NCBI GenBank assembly: GCA_964612555.1
Contig: CAZTBW010000004.1
Location: 182,748-246,747 of the forward strand
Direction: 5' to 3'
DNA from: DAOLCO01 sp964612555
Lineage (GTDB): Bacteria; Bdellovibrionota_C; UBA2361; SZUA-149; DAOLCO01
DNA: 64,000 nucleotides
This document shows, in pieces, positions 1 through 8,884 of this stretch (the first letter of the stretch is position 1; every line of letters starts with the position of its first letter). The notes below the pieces were generated by a model. The model was not told the DNA's origin and did not search any database. It worked only from the letters and a program-made list of their open reading frames with translations. A program made the translations under genes and the position numbers.

Positions 1-2
1 TC

Positions 3-875
3 ATGGGAAAAGAAATATCACCTTACGCTTCCAGTTCTGGAACTGCAAATATAATATTCATATTTGCTATATTCTTACTTACAAGCCTTCATACACAAAT
101 TGGGAATTTGCTTATCGAATCTTCACGTATATTGCATTTTAAAAATATATTCTTAAAAGAAAACGAAAGGGAAAATATAAAAATCATAAGCTCACTTACA
201 GAATATGGAGAGAATATACCCACAAGAAACATTACTCATCGGAATAGCTCTTTAGTGCACTTTGAAAGCGACACCTTTATCCAAACATTTCAACCCTTGA
301 TGGTATATTCTAAAACCCCTTACACTCCGATACTCTGGAGAAAATTCTTAAAACACACTGAAGAAATTTCACCCTGCTCTAATACAGAGTGCATACAGAA
401 TGAAACTGTTATCAACAAAAACTCAAGGTTCATTCATAAAAAACTCAGCACCGATTCACTCCATCTTATCCTTGATGACACCTCAAGGTATCTTGCATTT
501 ACTGGCTCACTTGAAGTTAAAAAACATTTGTTCCTTAAAAAAGCCCCAACACTTCCCGAAGATTCTGCAATCACCATACTTTTTGCAGTATTTGATGAAC
601 TCATGATAGAAGAAATAATACTTGATGAAACACTAAGCCAGAATACAATCCAATTTATCTTTTACTCCAGCACCTCTATTAACATTAACAAAACACCTAA
701 ACATGGAGACTGTCTGAATAAATATAATACCTTATCTTTTTTTATCTCTGCTCCATTTGTTCAGATTAACGGTAAAAACGCCGATGTATCCCAGTATGGT
801 GCGTGCATCAGAAATATCTTGCCTCTTTGGTTCCCGGAGAGGAAGATAATTGGATATTTAAGAATAGAACCATAG
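3..875 (+). CDS. Hypothetical protein with one N-terminal membrane segment
   Basis: I do not recognise this 290-residue protein. One hydrophobic segment lies at about residues 15-33 (IIFIFAIFLL), just after a short polar Gly/Ser-containing stretch. A mostly soluble region with scattered cysteines (CSNTEC, GDCLN, YGACIR) follows and would probably be extracytoplasmic. The first ATG is only two bases from the window edge, so the true start may lie outside and this may be the 3' part of a longer gene. The head loosely resembles a pilin-like or signal-anchor N-terminus, but there is no clear prepilin peptidase site. It ends about 100 nt before the response regulator gene. Confidence 0.55.
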   Translation: MGKEISPYASSSGTANIIFIFAIFLLTSLHTQIGNLLIESSRILHFKNIFLKENERENIKIISSLTEYGENIPTRNITHRNSSLVHFESDTFIQTFQPLMVYSKTPYTPILWRKFLKHTEEISPCSNTECIQNETVINKNSRFIHKKLSTDSLHLILDDTSRYLAFTGSLEVKKHLFLKKAPTLPEDSAITILFAVFDELMIEEIILDETLSQNTIQFIFYSSTSININKTPKHGDCLNKYNTLSFFISAPFVQINGKNADVSQYGACIRNILPLWFPERKIIGYLRIEP

Positions 876-905
876 ATAGTATCTGATTTTTGATTTATAT
901 CTGTA

Positions 906-928
906 GGGGCAGCCCTTGCGGCTGCCCG
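906..928. repeat. REP-like GC-rich palindrome
   Basis: GGGCAGCC (907-914), a 5-nt loop CTTGC, and GGCTGCCC (920-927) form a perfect 8-bp stem in an otherwise AT-rich 105-nt spacer. No T-run follows on either strand, so it is not a standard intrinsic terminator. Palindromes of this form are often dispersed REP-type repeats. No second copy was seen in the window. Confidence 0.45.
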
Positions 929-980
929 CTATGTTCTGTCATAATATCGTGATTATTCTAATTTATAATTTTGACCCAAT

Positions 981-1370
981 ATGAGTAATAAAACTATCCT
1001 GATCGTAGATGATGACAAAGACACCCGCACCATCATCAAAACCATCCTCGCTGCAAAAGGCTACACCACACAGGAAGCTGCCAGTGGCAAGGAGGCTCTT
1101 TTTTATATTGCATCATTTAAACCGGGACTTATCCTTCTTGACATCATGATGCCTGAAATGTCCGGATATGATGTTATGGCACGACTGAAGATGAAACCTG
1201 ACACGCAGGACATTCCGGTAATCATGCTTTCTGCAAAAGCTGAAAGTGAAGATATCCTGACCGGATATCAGGACTATGCGGTGGAATATTACATCACAAA
1301 ACCTTTCACCCCCAAAGAGTTGATTAACGGAGTGGAACTTGTATTAAGTAGCACTTCTGATAATAGCTAA
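981..1370 (+). CDS. Single-domain response regulator (CheY-like receiver)
   Basis: This 129-residue protein is a complete receiver domain with no output domain. The acidic pocket is DDD at residues 10-12. The phosphoacceptor is D54 in LLDIMMPEMSGYD, the switch Ser is S84 in MLSA, and the conserved Lys is K107 in ITKPFTP. It would take phosphate from a histidine kinase, possibly a hybrid or orphan kinase elsewhere, and act through protein contacts. Only 13 nt separate it from the thymidylate kinase gene, so co-transcription with tmk and holB is likely. No kinase is adjacent, so its partner is unknown. Confidence 0.93.
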   Translation: MSNKTILIVDDDKDTRTIIKTILAAKGYTTQEAASGKEALFYIASFKPGLILLDIMMPEMSGYDVMARLKMKPDTQDIPVIMLSAKAESEDILTGYQDYAVEYYITKPFTPKELINGVELVLSSTSDNS

Positions 1371-1383
1371 GAAATCTATTCCC

Positions 1384-2043
1384 ATGATCTCAGAAAAATC
1401 TTCATTAAAACAGACCGGTGCTTTTTTTTGTTTTGAAGGGATAGAGGGAGCCGGGAAAAGTACTCTTATTTCTCTTGTCGCAAACCTGTTAAGAGATTCC
1501 AATATTCCAAGTATCCTGACCCGCGAACCCGGGGGAACCGAACTTGGTAAGAAAATCAGGGAAATTCTGCTGCAAAGTACGGACACTCACATTGCACCCA
1601 TAACCGAGTTATTATTGTTTTTTGCAGACCGTGCGCAGCATCTCAATGAAAAAATCCTTCCTGCTGTTCAAGAAAAACAGGTAGTACTTTCAGATCGTTT
1701 TTACTACTCTACAATTGCATATCAGTGCTTTGGAAGAGGACTTTCAAGAAACGTCGTAGACTCTTTGATTGAAATTTCCCTGGATTCTTTCAAACCGGAT
1801 GGCATAATCCTTGTCGACCTTCCGGTGATGACAGGACTTGAACGTGCATCAAAACGCTCTGCTTTAGATCGATTTGAAAAGGAAGATACCCAATTTCACG
1901 AACGAATCAGAAAAGGTTTTCTTGACCTCGCCAAAGAAAACAAGGAAAGATTCCTTGTCCTTGATGGCACCAAATCTCCTAAGACTCTGGCTAACCTCAG
2001 TTTTCAGTTTATTACCCATAAACTTTCAAATCCCGAAGGATAA
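1384..2043 (+). CDS. tmk: Thymidylate kinase (dTMP kinase)
   Basis: Thymidylate kinase phosphorylates dTMP to dTDP with ATP in the cytoplasm, on the route to dTTP. The 219 residues match the family length. The P-loop is FEGIEGAGKST (residues 17-27). The substrate-site motif TREPGG is at 46-51, and the DRFYYST segment at 104-110 matches the DR(Y/F)xxS signature. A basic lid region (RASKRSALDRF) lies near 154-164. It is followed after 3 nt by the delta' subunit gene. tmk-holB pairing is common in bacteria and couples dTTP supply with the replisome clamp loader. Confidence 0.96.
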   Translation: MISEKSSLKQTGAFFCFEGIEGAGKSTLISLVANLLRDSNIPSILTREPGGTELGKKIREILLQSTDTHIAPITELLLFFADRAQHLNEKILPAVQEKQVVLSDRFYYSTIAYQCFGRGLSRNVVDSLIEISLDSFKPDGIILVDLPVMTGLERASKRSALDRFEKEDTQFHERIRKGFLDLAKENKERFLVLDGTKSPKTLANLSFQFITHKLSNPEG

Positions 2044-2046
2044 TAC

Positions 2047-3024
2047 ATGTCTACAGTTCTCTATGGGCACTCCCAGACTCTGGAAATATTTGACACTCTG
2101 TTTCTAAAAAAGACAGTCCCTCATGGAATACTTTTAAGCGGCAAAAAATCTATTGGAAAAAGGAAGCTTGCAAGGGAGCTCGCAAAACGATTACTCAGCA
2201 GTTCAATCAGTGATGAAGCTACAAGAAATAAACAAGCTGCATTAATAGATATGGGACAGCACCCGGATATGCTTCTCCTGAATCGGGAAGAAGGCAGCAA
2301 GCAAATCAAGGTTGAACAGATTCGTTCACTTAAAGAGAGCTTATCCCTTAGCCCATACTATAACACCGGCATGGTGGCTGTTATTGACGACGCCCACACC
2401 ATGAACATATCTGCGGCAAATTCGCTCCTGAAAACTCTTGAAGAGCCTGAAGCAAATAAATATATTATCCTGATAAGCGACCGCCCTCACCTTCTTCCGG
2501 ATACTATTCTTTCAAGATGTCATCACTTTTCCTCAGCTCCTCTTAGTAAAGAAGACATTTCTTTAATTTTAAAGCAGCTCTTTAATGACCATATAGACTC
2601 ATCAAAACTCCACGAGCTTTCCAGACACACCCAGGGTTCACTTGCTCTTTTAGACTTGTCTGCTCTCATAAACGAAAGAACTCTCACTTTATCTGACCCG
2701 GATAAAGGTAAAGAGACGGTGCTTAACCTTTTAAACACTTTATCCGAGCTTAGTTCAAAGATTGATTTTGTTTTTGAAGCAGAAACGGGTTCTTTAGAAT
2801 CCTCCTCCAGGCTCATTCAGCTAGTAAATTCTCTGGAAAAAGAACCTGCACTTCCTTTATTTTGGGACATGTTCATGGAAAAAATCAGATTTCAAGCCAT
2901 CCACTCAGAGCAGGCAACAAGCAAATCCTACTGGGCAAATAAACTCATAGAACTTTCACTACTGAAAACAGAAATTGATAAACGAAACCTGGTACCAAGT
3001 ATTCAGAGCCCGGCTGCCTTTTAG
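2047..3024 (+). CDS. holB: DNA polymerase III delta' subunit (clamp loader)
   Basis: This 325-residue AAA+ protein resembles delta', the rigid subunit of the clamp loader. The N-terminus has a modified P-loop, SGKKSIGKRKLA, where delta' subunits often no longer hydrolyse ATP. Further on are HPDMLLLN, the IKVEQIRSLKE segment, a Walker B-like VIDDAHTM, NSLLKTLEEP, and the SRC arginine-finger motif in LSRCHHF. The Cys4 zinc module found in many homologues between P-loop and Walker B is not visible. The gene follows tmk directly. Its 3' end overlaps the end of the convergent TauE-like gene by 4 nt. Confidence 0.92.
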   Translation: MSTVLYGHSQTLEIFDTLFLKKTVPHGILLSGKKSIGKRKLARELAKRLLSSSISDEATRNKQAALIDMGQHPDMLLLNREEGSKQIKVEQIRSLKESLSLSPYYNTGMVAVIDDAHTMNISAANSLLKTLEEPEANKYIILISDRPHLLPDTILSRCHHFSSAPLSKEDISLILKQLFNDHIDSSKLHELSRHTQGSLALLDLSALINERTLTLSDPDKGKETVLNLLNTLSELSSKIDFVFEAETGSLESSSRLIQLVNSLEKEPALPLFWDMFMEKIRFQAIHSEQATSKSYWANKLIELSLLKTEIDKRNLVPSIQSPAAF

Positions 3025-3365
3025 CTATAAAAAAGCCTGAACGCTATTATCACCAGTAAAAACGCAAGTCCCTTTTTAAGCATCTCTACCGGCAGCACTC
3101 CTCCAAGATAAGTACCAACCAAAGCCCCAAGGCAGCCCCCTACAGTCATAAGAACATATACGTTTACAGGAACGGTAAGTGTTGCAGGGTTACGAAAAAT
3201 AGAAATCAGAAAAGGCACTAATAAAGAACCCAAACATATAGTAACCGCCTGCTTATAAGAAAAGCCCGTACAAAAGAGTATCAGAGGCACCATAAGCGCT
3301 CCCCCTCCAACGCCCAACATACTGGACAGACCAGCAGAAAGGAAACCTATAGCGAAAAGTAACAT
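3021..3365 (-). CDS. Half-size TauE/SafE-family membrane permease
   Basis: This 114-residue hydrophobic protein has about four membrane segments. It carries the TauE/SafE signature near its start: GFLSAGLSSMLGVGGGALMVPLIL, then the usual xxAVTICLGSLL helix and a GALVGTYLGG turn. Family members export sulfite or organosulfonates, or have unknown anionic substrates, and normally contain two such repeats in about 250 residues. Only one repeat is present, and no second half is visible upstream. It may work as a homodimer, or pair with a half encoded elsewhere. It converges on holB with overlapping stops. The substrate cannot be assigned. Confidence 0.8.
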   Translation of the reverse strand: MLLFAIGFLSAGLSSMLGVGGGALMVPLILFCTGFSYKQAVTICLGSLLVPFLISIFRNPATLTVPVNVYVLMTVGGCLGALVGTYLGGVLPVEMLKKGLAFLLVIIAFRLFYS

Positions 3366-3462
3366 AATAGCTTGAGAAGATTAAAAACTGAAAAATTTGT
3401 GCTGGTTATTACATAAAATTCAGAATAACACAATAAAGCAGAGACAATTCAAAGCGGTACCC

Positions 3463-3491
3463 TTGACAATTTTCTGCTTTTTTACTAGAAA
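3463..3491 (+). promoter_or_regulatory. Candidate sigma-70 promoter for the gene at 3609
   Basis: A perfect TTGACA (3463-3468) is followed after 17 nt by TAGAAA (3486-3491, four of six consensus positions). About 118 nt lie between it and the start codon. That leader contains the inverted pair TAGTTA / TAACTA near 3540-3557 within a longer imperfect dyad flanked by CGCTAA and GTAAGCG. Confidence 0.4.
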
Positions 3492-3608
3492 GCGCAGCAA
3501 AATTGAATCAAGGGTAGATGAGTCAGGCATTACGCTAAGTAGTTATGGTTATTAACTAACTATTGAGTGTAAGCGTTACAAGGTTTTTTTAACACGAAAG
3601 GTTTTTAG

Positions 3609-3935
3609 ATGGACAAAATTCTAAGTAAAAAAAGCGATAAGAAAGGTGGCTCGCGAGAAGCTGAAAAGCCTGCTGCGAAAATCTCAAAAGAAAATCTCTC
3701 TGAGCATTTAAAAAGAGATTTGACCAAAACTCTACAGAGCGAACAAGTAGGTTACAACTTCGCGAATTCTATCGGAATAACGGTAGAACATGGTGAGGAG
3801 ATGATCACTGTGATCCTATTTGGAACGCTAAATCTCTTCTTCCATAAACAGCTGGTTCAGAGTATTGCTCAAAAATGGCAAAAGAGCCACAGAAATCTCC
3901 CACTCAGAATTGAAAATGAGATAGCTGTGCTATAG
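3609..3935 (+). CDS. Small hypothetical protein
   Basis: I do not recognise this 108-residue protein. The first 40 residues are strongly charged and Lys-rich (SKKSDKKGGSREAEKP) and probably disordered. The remainder looks like a small alpha/beta domain, with a strand such as MITVILFGTLNL followed by a helix (FFHKQLVQSIAQKW). A good ribosome site (AAAGG) lies about 10 nt upstream of the ATG. It is monocistronic, with a candidate promoter about 120 nt upstream and an intrinsic terminator just downstream. Coding is supported by this self-contained transcription unit. Confidence 0.65.
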   Translation: MDKILSKKSDKKGGSREAEKPAAKISKENLSEHLKRDLTKTLQSEQVGYNFANSIGITVEHGEEMITVILFGTLNLFFHKQLVQSIAQKWQKSHRNLPLRIENEIAVL

Positions 3936-3972
3936 TCCTTCTTGTTAGGGAATAACACATACGTACTAAATC

Positions 3973-4010
3973 GTGGTGTCCGGTTTCAATCGCTTACACC
4001 ACATTTTTTA
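3973..4010 (+). terminator. Rho-independent terminator after the gene at 3609
   Basis: GTGGTGT (3973-3979) pairs perfectly with ACACCAC (3996-4002) around a 16-nt loop, followed at once by ATTTTTTA. The T-run is on the plus strand, so it ends the plus-strand transcript just before the converging lipoprotein gene. Confidence 0.7.
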
Positions 4011-4023
4011 TATCTAACTTTCC

Positions 4024-4884
4024 CTATTCCTCTCTGCTCGAATGATCTTCTTCCACCACATATACCTTAAAACCATCAGGAGGTCTGAAGGAAAAGAGGG
4101 TTTGGAAATCTCCTGTAAGTTCCGGATTAAACTTTTTGAGAGTATAATGAATACGAATTGATTGCTTTTTGATCTCCAGAGTAATTTTTTGAGGTATGTT
4201 CTTAAATTCATCAGAGTACTCATACGTTATCTCCAGAACATCTTTTGAATCATCCGGACGAAATAGCGTGCGCTCTAATCTAATCCCCGGGATATCTGTT
4301 AAAACGTCTTTCAAAAGTGCCTCATATTTTCCACCTGTGCTCCTACCCTTAATCATATATTCATAAGGGGGTTCTGAACCGTTTGAGATACTTCTTAACA
4401 TCACAGGTTCCTCTCTGGCACTCCAAATGGCTGCGGGAAGATATCCGAAGATAATCGCTTTGTAATTTTCCATGGAGAGTAAAGAAGATGGTAATTCAGG
4501 AAGATATATTTTATCAGGAACGTACTCTATTACGGCTTCTCTTCGCCCCATGTCAGAGGAAATACTGCTGACCGGTCCACTTACGGCATAAAAAAGGAGT
4601 TTGCTGAAATTGGGAGTGTAGAGAGAGATTCTTGTAAATTCATCTGTAAAAATCATTGCATGTTCAAAACTGGTAGTTTTAAGTGTCGTTCGAAATTCTA
4701 CCGAATGAACACTCGTCCCTTGAGTCCTTCCTTCATCTATCTTAATTTTTTTTTGCACTTCATCACTTTGTTCAGATGGCAAGAGAGAGAACTTGCTTTC
4801 ATCCGGCACGAGAGAATAGCGATGAGTAGTACATGAAGTGGAAAAGAGAAAAAAAGGTACAATAAAAAGGATTAGTGTTCTCAT
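4024..4884 (-). CDS. Outer-membrane lipoprotein, LolB/DUF4292-like
   Basis: This 286-residue lipoprotein precursor begins MRTLILFIVPFFLFSTSC, where FSTSC is a lipobox and the Cys is the lipidation site. The mature part is rich in beta strands with regularly spaced hydrophobic residues (RISLYTPNFSKLLFYAV, ITLEIKKQSIRIHYTL) and ends with FSFRPPDGFKVYVVEE. That pattern fits the LolB/LppX half-barrel fold that carries lipids or lipoproteins, probably the DUF4292 branch. The assignment is by pattern only. It lies 12 nt downstream of the TPR lipoprotein gene on the same strand, a frequent pairing in deltaproteobacteria. Confidence 0.65.
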   Translation of the reverse strand: MRTLILFIVPFFLFSTSCTTHRYSLVPDESKFSLLPSEQSDEVQKKIKIDEGRTQGTSVHSVEFRTTLKTTSFEHAMIFTDEFTRISLYTPNFSKLLFYAVSGPVSSISSDMGRREAVIEYVPDKIYLPELPSSLLSMENYKAIIFGYLPAAIWSAREEPVMLRSISNGSEPPYEYMIKGRSTGGKYEALLKDVLTDIPGIRLERTLFRPDDSKDVLEITYEYSDEFKNIPQKITLEIKKQSIRIHYTLKKFNPELTGDFQTLFSFRPPDGFKVYVVEEDHSSREE

Positions 4885-4896
4885 AACAGAGACGCG

Positions 4897-6624
4897 TTAC
4901 TCCAAACCCTTAAGAATCTCCCTGATCTCATTTTGCAGATCTTTCTGTGACGTATCTCCCTCAAGAAGCTCAAAGGCTTTTTCCAGTACCGTTTTTGCTT
5001 TTTCTTTCATTTCCAACTTAAGATAGGTCTTACCCAGATGTTCCAAAATAACAGGATCGGAATGTACCAGAGCACCTGCACGTTCAAGTTGCTGGAGCGC
5101 TTCCCGATACCTTCCAAGCTGAAAATACACCCATCCAAGACTATCTATAAAATATCCATTATCCTGTTCAATCTTGATAGCCCTCTTGATAAGCTCCTCA
5201 GCCCGTGCCAGGTCTTTATTCGCTTCGGCAAGCGAATAGCCAAGATAATTAAGAGCATTTGCATGCAGAGGATTCTTTCGAATTACCTGCTCCATGATTT
5301 CAAGCGTTTTTCCTTTCTGCCCCGCATCATCATATGCCACTCCAAGGTTGAACAAATGCTGCTCATTCTCCGGCTCAAGCTCGCATATCTTTTCAAGTAC
5401 GACTATAGCAGAAGGGACGTTCCCGGATTCTTTAAGTGCCGCGGCTTTATATCCCAATAGTTCAATATCAGAAGGATGATGCTTCAATGCGGTATCAACC
5501 ACTTCAACCGCCCTTGAAAAATCAGAAGCCGACCGAAGTAAAAAGGAAGCAAAACCTACCGCCTTATTGTAGAGTTTATCACTATGAGGGATTTTCCCAA
5601 GCTCTCTTACCGCATCGTCCGTACGTTCTTGTGAAGCATATGCAGTTGCAAGATAATACCTTGCCTGATGATATTTGGGATTTCTTAAAAGCAGAAGATT
5701 TAACTCCGCTTCAGCACCTTCATAATCTTTTCTTTGCAGCTTTATAAGTGCAACTTTAAACTGAAGCTCATTTGGACTCTCATCTACTTTTTTCGCTTCT
5801 TCAAATGCCTTTAACGCTTCTTCTATTTTCTGCTCACCCAGAAGCAGTTCGGCAAGAAAGGATTTTGCTTTTGCATTTCCGGGGCTTTCTGCAATAAGTT
5901 TCTGACAACGATCTATGGCTTTGGTGATCTGACGATCCATAGCAAGAACCTGGATTAACTCCAAAGCAACCTGATCAGCCGAAGGGTTTATCTCAAGCGC
6001 ACGCTCATAATTTTTTATTGCCAGTAAATTATCACCAAGCGTAAAATAAAGCTTTGCCAGATAATACGTACCGATAAAACTATCCGGTTTCTTTGAGACA
6101 AGCTCCCGAAGCACTGAGCCGGCTTCTTCTTTTTTGCCATTTTGAATAAGCAGCCCCGAAAGTAGCAAGTAAGGTTCTTCGTCTACCTCCTTAAGCTTTG
6201 AAAAAACTTCATAATAGACGCTTGCTGCTTCATCTACCTGTCCCATGGCAGAAAGAGTACCCGCTTTAAGCTGTAGGGCTTCAACTGAATCCGGTTCAAG
6301 CTCCAGAATACGATCAGTAGCACGGAGGGCTTCATCCATATCACCCTTCCTGATGTAGTGTTGAGTGAGTCGCTTTAAAATTACAGGAGAAGAGTTCTTT
6401 TGTTTTTCGTTTGCATCCTCAAGCGCACTGAGCGCCTCTTCAAATCGCTCTTTTTTAAGAAGCAGTTCAGATTTAAGAAATAAAAAACGAGCCTCAGCAT
6501 CATCCTGATCGAATTCGACATCGTGAGAAGAATCAAGACGGGGAGGCTCAGGAGATTTTCGTGAACTACAGGCAGCTATAAAAAAACAGAATAACGCGAT
6601 ACAAAGTAAATTTAAAATTCTCAT
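4897..6624 (-). CDS. TPR-repeat lipoprotein
   Basis: A long tetratricopeptide-repeat protein. The preferred start is the internal Met giving MRILNLLCIALFCFFIAAC, a signal peptide with an IAAC lipobox. The longer frame from 6654 adds ten residues that would spoil the signal peptide. The mature protein is almost wholly TPR units, with recurrent patterns such as LEPDSVEALQLKAGTLSAMGQ, YYLAKLYFTLGDNLLAI and ALNYLGYSLAE. The last are typical of TPR proteins involved in envelope assembly. It probably scaffolds protein complexes at the outer membrane with the LolB-like lipoprotein encoded just downstream. Confidence 0.9.
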   Translation of the reverse strand: MRILNLLCIALFCFFIAACSSRKSPEPPRLDSSHDVEFDQDDAEARFLFLKSELLLKKERFEEALSALEDANEKQKNSSPVILKRLTQHYIRKGDMDEALRATDRILELEPDSVEALQLKAGTLSAMGQVDEAASVYYEVFSKLKEVDEEPYLLLSGLLIQNGKKEEAGSVLRELVSKKPDSFIGTYYLAKLYFTLGDNLLAIKNYERALEINPSADQVALELIQVLAMDRQITKAIDRCQKLIAESPGNAKAKSFLAELLLGEQKIEEALKAFEEAKKVDESPNELQFKVALIKLQRKDYEGAEAELNLLLLRNPKYHQARYYLATAYASQERTDDAVRELGKIPHSDKLYNKAVGFASFLLRSASDFSRAVEVVDTALKHHPSDIELLGYKAAALKESGNVPSAIVVLEKICELEPENEQHLFNLGVAYDDAGQKGKTLEIMEQVIRKNPLHANALNYLGYSLAEANKDLARAEELIKRAIKIEQDNGYFIDSLGWVYFQLGRYREALQQLERAGALVHSDPVILEHLGKTYLKLEMKEKAKTVLEKAFELLEGDTSQKDLQNEIREILKGLE

Positions 6625-6697
6625 TTCAGTAGTAGTACCCCAGAATAATACCACAGAATAACACCACAGAACGGACTAAGCCTGCACGGGCAACAAA

Positions 6698-7168
6698 TCA
6701 TCTGATGTATTCTTCATTCTCTATCATATCAACCAATTCTCTTACCCTGCCCCTCACCTCTTCAGGCACAGGTCTGATCCTGCCGGCAAGCCCCGACGCA
6801 GCAGATTCCTGTTTCGACTTGCCATTTGCCTTGACACTTGCACCGGCAGCGTTCACTCCCCCAACGCCAATTCCAACAGCACTCGCTCCCACAGCGCTCA
6901 TTATTGTCTCATCATGTGAACCACCTAGGGAAGTAAAATCTTGGGAGACGTAATCTTTAGAAAATGTATCAGTTTCCAACAGAACTCCCCGCAACAGGTT
7001 GATAGACTCTGAAAGGGAATGGGTAATACCGGAAAAAGGAAGTCCGGGAAGAGATTCCCTGCTCTTTTCACCCTTATCCGCCATATCTACTGATTTTTTA
7101 GATAATAAAATATATTCTATCATTTCAAGCAGTTCTATTGCTCTTTTTAGAGATTTCTCGCTTTTCAT
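6698..7168 (-). CDS. Hypothetical small protein with a Gly/Ala-rich segment
   Basis: I do not recognise this protein of about 156 residues. An N-terminal helix (KRAIELLEMIEYIL) is followed by a polar linker, then an Ala/Gly-rich stretch (VGASAVGIGVGGVNAAGAS) and a C-terminal charged helix with VPEEVRGRVRELVDMIE. The ATG at 7168 is chosen because AGGAA lies just upstream; the longer frame would need TTG. It precedes the TPR gene by about 70 nt on the same strand, so it could be the first gene of that operon. Confidence 0.55.
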   Translation of the reverse strand: MKSEKSLKRAIELLEMIEYILLSKKSVDMADKGEKSRESLPGLPFSGITHSLSESINLLRGVLLETDTFSKDYVSQDFTSLGGSHDETIMSAVGASAVGIGVGGVNAAGASVKANGKSKQESAASGLAGRIRPVPEEVRGRVRELVDMIENEEYIR

Positions 7169-7366
7169 ATTCCTACACAATATAAGTATTGTTTTGTATT
7201 ACTACCGAAGTGGGCTACAGGGTATATACGGTATTTCTCTATATTAGGTAAGTAGCAGATGGGTGTTTTGTGATTTTTTTTTGTGATTTTTTTGCATATT
7301 TCTTAATGATTTAGTAAACCTCTATCAAATTTTTATTGGCACTCAAGAAGGAAGGATGTGATTTGA

Positions 7367-7570
7367 ATGATTGAGATAATAGTTGGGGGAAACAATCTTG
7401 AAAAAGCGATGCGGGTTCTCAAAAGAAAACTCATCAGAGAAGGAGTTTTCAAGGAATTAAAAGCTCGTCGTTTCTATGAAAAACCCTCTGAGAAGAAAAA
7501 ACGTAAAGACAAAGAATCCGTAAAAAAACGTAGAAAAGAAGTAGAGCGTTCCAGAAGGATTCTTCCTTAA
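7367..7570 (+). CDS. rpsU: Ribosomal protein S21
   Basis: A 67-residue basic protein with the S21 pattern IIVGGNNLEKAMRVLKRKLIREGVF, then LKARRFYEKPSEKKKRK and a Lys/Arg-rich tail. S21 is a small-subunit protein near the anti-Shine-Dalgarno end of 16S rRNA and acts in initiation. Length and tail match the family. A strong ribosome site (AAGGAAGGA) precedes the ATG by about 10 nt. An AT-rich leader of about 185 nt lies upstream, and the gene is followed after 84 nt by lptF. Confidence 0.96.
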   Translation: MIEIIVGGNNLEKAMRVLKRKLIREGVFKELKARRFYEKPSEKKKRKDKESVKKRRKEVERSRRILP

Positions 7571-7654
7571 TCTATCTCCAATTGGTTTAGATTTTCTAAA
7601 ATATTTTTGCGTATGAATGTGCACGAACCCATTGCAGGCTTGTCCTCTGATTAA

Positions 7655-8884
7655 ATGCGCATTCTACCTCCCATTCTTTACCGTTATATTTTAAAAGAAC
7701 TGCTTACTCCTTTTGGGGTAATACTGTTTGTCTTTACCGGTCTCCTTTTTTTAGCCCGAAGCCTCAGACTTGTAGAGTTGATTGTAAACAAGACCGCTTC
7801 TTTAAGTGATATCATAATCCTCTTCAGTTATATCATTCCCCAGTTCCTTGAAATGGCTATACCGATGGCGTTTCTGCTCTCAATTATCATCGCCTTTGGA
7901 AGACTCTCTGCTGATAGCGAGCTTGTGGTCATGCGTTCAGTCGGGCTTAGCCTCTCCAAACTTATTCTGCCAGTAGCACTGTTTGCCATCAGCGTAAGCG
8001 TATTCTCAGCCGGCATCTCACTTCTGGTAAGACCCTGGGCGAACTATCAGCTTGGACTTGGACTTTTCAGGCTCGCCACCGCTCAGGCAAGCAGCGGACT
8101 GATTGCAGGGTCATTTAACGAAATTGGACCACTAACCATATATGCAAGAGAGGTGATTGATCAGGGTGCCTTACTTAAGGATGTGATAATATCTGACCGT
8201 AGAAATCCTGACTCTCAAAGGATATTCTTTGCGAATCGGGCAAGAATCCAATCAAATGATGAAACAAGAACGGTACTCATCCAGCTGTTTGATGGCAGCA
8301 TGCATGAAGGAACAGGCTCAAGTCTTTCCCAGACCGAGTATGCACTGAACTCGATCAGAATTTCTGAATCAGAAATGACCGATTCTGATGAAGCGATCAA
8401 AAAAAAGAAAATAAGTGAAATGTCAACCGGAGAACTCAGGGATAACATTAACGTAACACTTGCAAGAAATGAGACTGAAATAGATGGTCACAGCGTTCCC
8501 CGCATGAAAGTTGAGCTTCATAAGAGACTTGTGCTTCCCGCATGCTGCTTCAGTGTGGCACTGCTGGCTCTTTCGCTTGGGATCCAGCCAAGCAGAGGGG
8601 GTAATCGCTGGGGAATGACTATCAGTTTTATTGCCGGCATTTTCTTTATACTTGCGTACTACATTTTCTTTGCGCTTGTTTCTGCTATCAGTGAAACCGG
8701 AAAATTCTCCGTCGAACTACTTATGTGGACTCCCAATTTCTTCTTTTTTATCCTGGGAGCCGTACTTTTCAGACAAGTTGGAACAGAACGCTGGTCTGCC
8801 GTAACTGATACCATTCTTCAGTTTTTTACTTCTCTGGGTAAACGCTTTTCAAAATCTAAACTCGGAATGAACAGTGGCACTTAA
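7655..8884 (+). CDS. lptF: LPS export permease LptF
   Basis: A 409-residue YjgP/YjgQ-family permease. With LptG and the ATPase LptB it extracts lipopolysaccharide from the inner membrane and feeds the LptC-A-DE bridge. It has N-terminal membrane helices (YRYILKELLTPFGVILFVFTGLLFL), the conserved coupling segment GRLSADSELVVMRSVGLS, a periplasmic beta-jellyroll region, and C-terminal helices. The next permease gene overlaps its end by 11 nt, so the pair is translationally coupled. LptF is assigned by gene order; the two proteins are similar enough that the names could be swapped. Confidence 0.92.
   Translation: MRILPPILYRYILKELLTPFGVILFVFTGLLFLARSLRLVELIVNKTASLSDIIILFSYIIPQFLEMAIPMAFLLSIIIAFGRLSADSELVVMRSVGLSLSKLILPVALFAISVSVFSAGISLLVRPWANYQLGLGLFRLATAQASSGLIAGSFNEIGPLTIYAREVIDQGALLKDVIISDRRNPDSQRIFFANRARIQSNDETRTVLIQLFDGSMHEGTGSSLSQTEYALNSIRISESEMTDSDEAIKKKKISEMSTGELRDNINVTLARNETEIDGHSVPRMKVELHKRLVLPACCFSVALLALSLGIQPSRGGNRWGMTISFIAGIFFILAYYIFFALVSAISETGKFSVELLMWTPNFFFFILGAVLFRQVGTERWSAVTDTILQFFTSLGKRFSKSKLGMNSGT

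Noticed and set aside
2523..2816. Long minus-strand frame within holB
   Set aside because: It is a shadow of the holB reading frame; the product has no domain and there is no independent expression signal.
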